From Gemmatimonadota bacterium (lineage in GTDB: Bacteria > Gemmatimonadota > Gemmatimonadetes > Gemmatimonadales > Gemmatimonadaceae): a stretch of DNA of 64,000 bases. Both the position numbers and the translations under genes were made by a program. Each line of letters starts with the position of its first letter. The stretch's first letter is position 1. The stretch lies in assembly GCA_016194585.1 (NCBI GenBank), contig JACQBG010000016.1:1-64000 (forward strand), read 5' to 3'. This document shows, piece by piece, positions 59,686 to 64,000 of this stretch. The notes beneath the pieces are model-generated. The model was not told the DNA's origin, ran no database searches, and was given only the letters and a program-made list of their open reading frames with translations.

Positions 59686-61325
59686 CAGTCCTTCCCTCCC
59701 GGCGGCCGTTCCTGCCGCGTGCCGCGCTGCCGTCGCGCCTGTGTCTCCTTCTCGTCGCGCTGCGCGGCGGCGAGCAGCTGCTCCGCCTGCTGCTTCGACA
59801 TCGCTTGCTGCTGCTGTTGCCGGCGGTCGTCGTCGTTCGCGCCGCCGCCGCCGCTCTGCGGCGGCGGCATCAGCCGCAGGGAAAGTTCGTAATTCCAGCG
59901 CGCGTCGGCGTCATCGCTCCGCTGCAACAGCAGGGTGCGGTACGCGCCGGCGGCCGCCTTGGCTTCGCGTCCGGCGTCCGCCGGGTCGCCGTGTTTCGCG
60001 CGCCGCAGATGTGCGAGTCCGAGGTTGAAGAGCGCGCGCTGCCGCACGGCGGCATCGGGCGCGCTCGCCGCCCGTTCGAGCGCTTCGAGCGCGGCGCCGA
60101 CGGAATCGGCGGCGAGCATCGCCGTGCCATAGTTGTAGAGCGTCAGCGGGCGCTGGTCGCCCTCGGCGATCTTCTGTCGCCACGCGCGGGCCGCGTCGAG
60201 ATAGCGCTTCGCCCGGAAGGCGTCCATGGGATCGCCCTGCGCGCGCACCGGTGGCGCCGCCGCGAGCGTGAGGAGCAGCGCCGGCGCGGCGAGCCGCAGC
60301 CACCGCCGCAGGCGCGTCGCGCGACCGCCGTCGGCGTTCCACGCGTCGAACAGCAGGAGCAGCACCATCGGCAGCAGGAACCAGGTGAGCTGGAGCGGCC
60401 GCGTCTCGCCTTCGCGGATCTCCCGTTGCTTCGCGTCGAGCCGAGCGAGCGCCTGGTGCACGCGCAACCCGCGATCGCTCACCGTCGCCGGGATGAACTC
60501 GCCGCCGCCCGCGGCCGCGATGTCACGCAGGAACGCCGGGTCGTAGCGGGTGACGACGACCTTGCCCTCTTCATCGCGCTTGAGCACGGCCTGCGTGCCG
60601 TCGTACTGAGTGATGGTGCCGCCCGCCTCGGTGCCGAACCCGACGGTGACGACCGCGATCTCCCCGTCCTTCGCCTTGCGCGCCGCGGCGAGCGCGGCGT
60701 CGTGATCGTCGAACGCCTCGCCGTCGGTGAGGATGACGATGGCACGCCCCCCCGATCCGCGCGCCGCCCGCAACAGGTCGGTCGCCTGGACGATGGTGGG
60801 AGTCATCGCGCTCCCCGCCTGCCCGACGACCGTCGGATCGAGATTGTCGAGGAAGAGATCGATGGCGCCGTCGTCGTTCGTCAGCGGCGAGAGGATGTAG
60901 CTCTTGCCGGCGAAGGCGAGCAGCGCGACGCGGTCGCCGGGCGCCGCGGCGCGGAAGAGCCGCACCTCGCGCTTCAGGTGCTCGAGGCGCGTCGGCCGCT
61001 CGTCGTCGGAGAGCATCGAGAGCGACGCGTCCATCGCGAGCACCACGTCGACCCCCTCGCTCCGCACCACCGCCGAGCCGGCGCCCCACCGCGGCCCCGC
61101 GAGGGCGAGCGCGCCGAGGAACGCGGCGAGGGCGAGCCGCACCGAGCGGCCGACGGGCGAACGCACCGCGCTCTCCGGTGCGAGTCGCGCCAGCGCGACT
61201 GCGCCGCCGAGCCGCGCCAACCGCGCGAGGCGGCGACGATTGGCGAACCAGAACAGGGCGGCGGTCGCGATGGGCAGGAGGAGCGCGATCACCGCGAGCC
61301 AGGGGCGGTCGAAGCGCCACGTCAT
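59682..61325 (-). CDS. BatB-BatC fusion: VWA-domain membrane protein with C-terminal TPR
   Basis: 547 residues. Two N-terminal helices, then a von Willebrand A domain with MIDAS LAMDASLSM (Asp99, Ser101, Ser103), TD in ILTDGEAFDD. A membrane helix at about 315-335 precedes a roughly 200-residue periplasmic tail with TPR-like repeats (ARAWRQKIAEGD, GAALEALERAAS, RALFNLGLAHLRR) and a Gln-rich end. BatB plus BatC are fused here. Starts as ATGA overlap with batA. Confidence 0.87.
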   Translation of the reverse strand: MTWRFDRPWLAVIALLLPIATAALFWFANRRRLARLARLGGAVALARLAPESAVRSPVGRSVRLALAAFLGALALAGPRWGAGSAVVRSEGVDVVLAMDASLSMLSDDERPTRLEHLKREVRLFRAAAPGDRVALLAFAGKSYILSPLTNDDGAIDLFLDNLDPTVVGQAGSAMTPTIVQATDLLRAARGSGGRAIVILTDGEAFDDHDAALAAARKAKDGEIAVVTVGFGTEAGGTITQYDGTQAVLKRDEEGKVVVTRYDPAFLRDIAAAGGGEFIPATVSDRGLRVHQALARLDAKQREIREGETRPLQLTWFLLPMVLLLLFDAWNADGGRATRLRRWLRLAAPALLLTLAAAPPVRAQGDPMDAFRAKRYLDAARAWRQKIAEGDQRPLTLYNYGTAMLAADSVGAALEALERAASAPDAAVRQRALFNLGLAHLRRAKHGDPADAGREAKAAAGAYRTLLLQRSDDADARWNYELSLRLMPPPQSGGGGANDDDRRQQQQQAMSKQQAEQLLAAAQRDEKETQARRQRGTRQERPPGGKDW

Positions 61326-62311
61326 GGGAGTGGCCCCCGCACCGCGCCAAGGCCGAACTCCACCAGCAGCGCCAGCACACCGATGGTGAGCGGCCAGAGG
61401 TACAGCTCGTGATACCGGACGAACCGCTTGGCGCGGATCGGCGAGCGCTCGAGCTGGTCGATCTGCTGGTAGATGCGCTGGAGCGCCAGGCCGTCGCGGG
61501 CACGGAAGTAGCGCCCGCCGCTCACCTGCGCGATGTACTCGAGCAGCGGCTCGTCGAGCTCCACGGGACGCAGTTCGTAGCGCAGGCCGAACACGCCGCG
61601 CCCCACCGGCACCGGCGCCATCCCGTCCGTGCCGACGCCGATCGTATAGATGCGCACGCCCAGCGCCGCCGCCGACTGCGCGGCCGTGCGCGGATCGATC
61701 GTGCCGCGATTGTTGACGCCGTCGGTGAGCAGGATCAGCACCTTGGACCGTCCTGTCGCCGTGCGGAGCCGGTTGACCGAGGTCGCGATCGCCGTGCCGA
61801 TGGCCGTGCCGTCCTCGAGCTGGCCCGGCTGCAGGTTGTCGACCGCCGCCATCAGCACCGGGTAGTCGATCGTCAGCGGCACCTGCGTGAGCGCCTCGCC
61901 GGAGAACGACACGAGGCCGACCTGGTCCACCGAGCGACCGCTGATGAACTGCTTCACGCGGTCCTTCGCGACCTCGAGCCGGTTCTGCGGCTGGAAATCC
62001 TCGGCGAGCATCGAGCTCGAGAGGTCGATGGCGAGCATGATGCTGATGCCGTCGCCGCTCACCTGCTCGACGCGCGCGCCCGCCCGCGGCCGCGCCAGCG
62101 CGACGGTCGCGCCGGCGATGGCGACGACGCGGCAGGCGAGGAGCACGCGCGCCGTCCACCGTCCGAGCGACGGCCCGTCGGCGAGCACGCCGACTCGCGA
62201 GAAGAGGATGGCCGCGGGGCGCCGCTTGCGGCGCCACCAGAGCCACGCCCCGGCGAGGAGCAGCAACGACAGCCACCAGGGCTGGCCGAAGTCGTACACG
62301 CCGAATCGCAT
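61322..62311 (-). CDS. batA: BatA-like VWA-domain membrane protein
   Basis: 329 residues. N-terminal helices (WWLSLLLLAGAWLWW, then VLLACRVVAIAGATVAL), VWA domain with MIDAS IMLAIDLSSSM (Asp96, Ser98, Ser100), TDGVNNRGTID, and a final helix (WPLTIGVLALLVEFGLGAV). Bat proteins are linked to stress tolerance and MoxR chaperones. Its ATG overlaps the upstream gene as TGATG. Confidence 0.9.
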   Translation of the reverse strand: MRFGVYDFGQPWWLSLLLLAGAWLWWRRKRRPAAILFSRVGVLADGPSLGRWTARVLLACRVVAIAGATVALARPRAGARVEQVSGDGISIMLAIDLSSSMLAEDFQPQNRLEVAKDRVKQFISGRSVDQVGLVSFSGEALTQVPLTIDYPVLMAAVDNLQPGQLEDGTAIGTAIATSVNRLRTATGRSKVLILLTDGVNNRGTIDPRTAAQSAAALGVRIYTIGVGTDGMAPVPVGRGVFGLRYELRPVELDEPLLEYIAQVSGGRYFRARDGLALQRIYQQIDQLERSPIRAKRFVRYHELYLWPLTIGVLALLVEFGLGAVRGPLP

Positions 62312-63281
62312 CAGCGGCGTGCCGGGCGCTGCGGGCCGCGCTCCGCGGCGCGGAGGCGCGCCTCGTAGGCGTCCTGCACGTCACGCGCGATGGCGCGCGC
62401 CTCGGCGGCCAGCGCGACCGCCTCGGCTTTGGTCACCCGCTCGTGCGCGAACCGGATCGCGGCGTCACGCGCGAGCAACTCGTCGACGCGCTCCGGGAGC
62501 ACGGGGAAGTCGCTGGCGGCGAGGGCCGCATGCATCTCCGCCGGCGTGAGCGCGACCCCCGCGGCCGGGAACCGCCGCGCGAGGTAGGCCCGCAACACAT
62601 CGACGTGCGCGATGACGTGACGGCCGGTCTCGCCGGCGTCGGCGAGCGCCAGCGCCTCGAGCGCGCGGAACGCCGCCGCCGTCGCGACGTAGGCCTCCGG
62701 CGCGGCGCGCGCCGGGAGCGCGCCGTGCCGGCGGCGGCGGACGAGGTACCATGCCGTGAGGGCGGCGACGATCGCGGCCACGAGGAGCCAGCGCCAGAGT
62801 CCCGAGAGCGCCGGGAACGGCTCGCGGGCGTCCTTCGGCACCTGCTGCGACGTGTCGGCGGGGAGCACGGCGCGCACGAACACCGGCGGCGCCACGATCG
62901 CGTACGGAACGGCGCTCCCTCCCATGCTCACCACGACCGGCGCGAAATGCGCCGCGTGCGAGCCGACGTTCCACGCCGCGACGCGATACACCGCCGTCTG
63001 GTCGAGCACCGTCTCGTCGGGCGCGTCCTCGATGGCGCGCGGGTCGAGCGCCTCGACGGCGTCGCCGCTGTCGGGGAGCGCCGGGAAGCGGAGCGTCGCG
63101 CTCTTCGGCGCGCGCACGCGGACCCGCACCACGAAGGGTTCGCCGACGCCGACCGTGTCGGGCGCGACCGCGACCGTCACGACAGCCCCGCGCGCCGACA
63201 CGTCCTGCGCGCCCAGCGCGCGGCCGGCGAGGACGATGGCGGCGAACGCGGCGATGCCCGCGCTCACGGCCCGACGCCGGC

Positions 63282-63285
<4 letters not shown>
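62311..63285 (-). CDS. BatD/DUF4381-like exported membrane protein
   Basis: 324 residues from GTG. A signal-like N-terminus (AAFAAIVLAGRALGAQ) is followed by a BatD-like beta region (VAPDTVGVGEPFVVRVRVRAP) and one membrane helix (LWRWLLVAAIVAALTAWYLV). A cytoplasmic helical part follows with DVLRAYLARRFPAAGVALTPAEMHAAL, as in DUF4381-type proteins of Bat operons. Located between DUF58 and batA. Confidence 0.78.

Positions 63286-64000
<715 letters not shown>

Noticed and set aside
57127-59892. Plus-strand open frame of over 900 codons opposite mutL and batDE
   Set aside because: An antisense shadow in high-GC DNA; the minus-strand genes have clear domains.

Overview
This 64 kb window is GC-rich and densely coding. 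It appears to be chromosomal DNA of a diderm (Gram-negative) bacterium. LPS-assembly genes (lptE, lpxH, an hldE-type adenylyltransferase), a SusC/SusD outer-membrane pair, many S9-type and lipoprotein genes, GatCAB, GTG starts and very high GC together are most consistent with Gemmatimonadota. That placement is inference from gene content: only about 39 nt of 16S rRNA lie in the window. I see no phage, IS element, integron or CRISPR array.

Layout. 1-591: 5' end of a 16S rRNA gene (minus strand) with a near-consensus rRNA promoter. 592-10750: a minus-strand locus of SusC, SusD, a Tat-exported blue-copper-like protein and two S9 (prolyl oligopeptidase/DPP-IV class) exopeptidases, i.e. outer-membrane capture plus peptide degradation. 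10992-12179: a divergent MauG/cytochrome-c-peroxidase lipoprotein. 12265-12577: tRNA-Lys, tRNA-Arg and tRNA-Pro. 12616-15765: thioesterase-lptE-small membrane protein-hldE C-domain-rph-rdgB. 15829-16602: lpxH. 16593-19529: tatD-ridA-selD-tRNA-Sec-secreted protein, which marks a selenocysteine-using organism. 19746-22315: secDF. 22424-29645: the transcription/translation operon rimP-nusA-L7Ae-infB-rbfA-truB-ribF, preceded by a promoter and an intrinsic terminator (attenuator architecture). A G-rich tandem repeat lies further upstream. 29913-31924: murA-pgeF. 32031-33411: a small membrane protein and a zinc-phospholipase-like protein. 33381-41832: lipoprotein-serS-histidine kinase-pcrA/uvrD-gatC-gatA-gatB.

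41938-45733: plus-strand operon of a roadblock/LC7 protein, a single-domain response regulator, mannose-1-phosphate guanylyltransferase, an alternative GlmU-like enzyme and a WalJ-like metallo-beta-lactamase-fold protein. 45800-46171: a secreted Lys/Ala/Met-rich repeat protein. 46410-47042: a beta-carbonic anhydrase interrupted by an in-frame TAA. 47068-48929: NodB deacetylase and GT4 glycosyltransferase. 49206-51289: groES-groEL with a perfect CIRCE operator. 51433-64000: DUF58-DUF4381-like-batA-batBC-batDE-mutL-miaA-bshA-uppP-birA-coaX.

Gene organisation is tight. Most adjacent pairs in operons share ATGA, GTGA or TGATG stop/start overlaps, and these fixed many start sites here. Several promoters place a -10 box only 5-10 nt before the start codon, suggesting leaderless transcripts. 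No clearly novel multi-gene system stands out. The most unusual signals are the interrupted carbonic anhydrase, the rimP-nusA attenuator with its upstream G-quadruplex-type repeat, the roadblock/response-regulator/sugar-nucleotide operon, the Cys-to-Asp MurA, and the kinase embedded among serS, pcrA and gatCAB.
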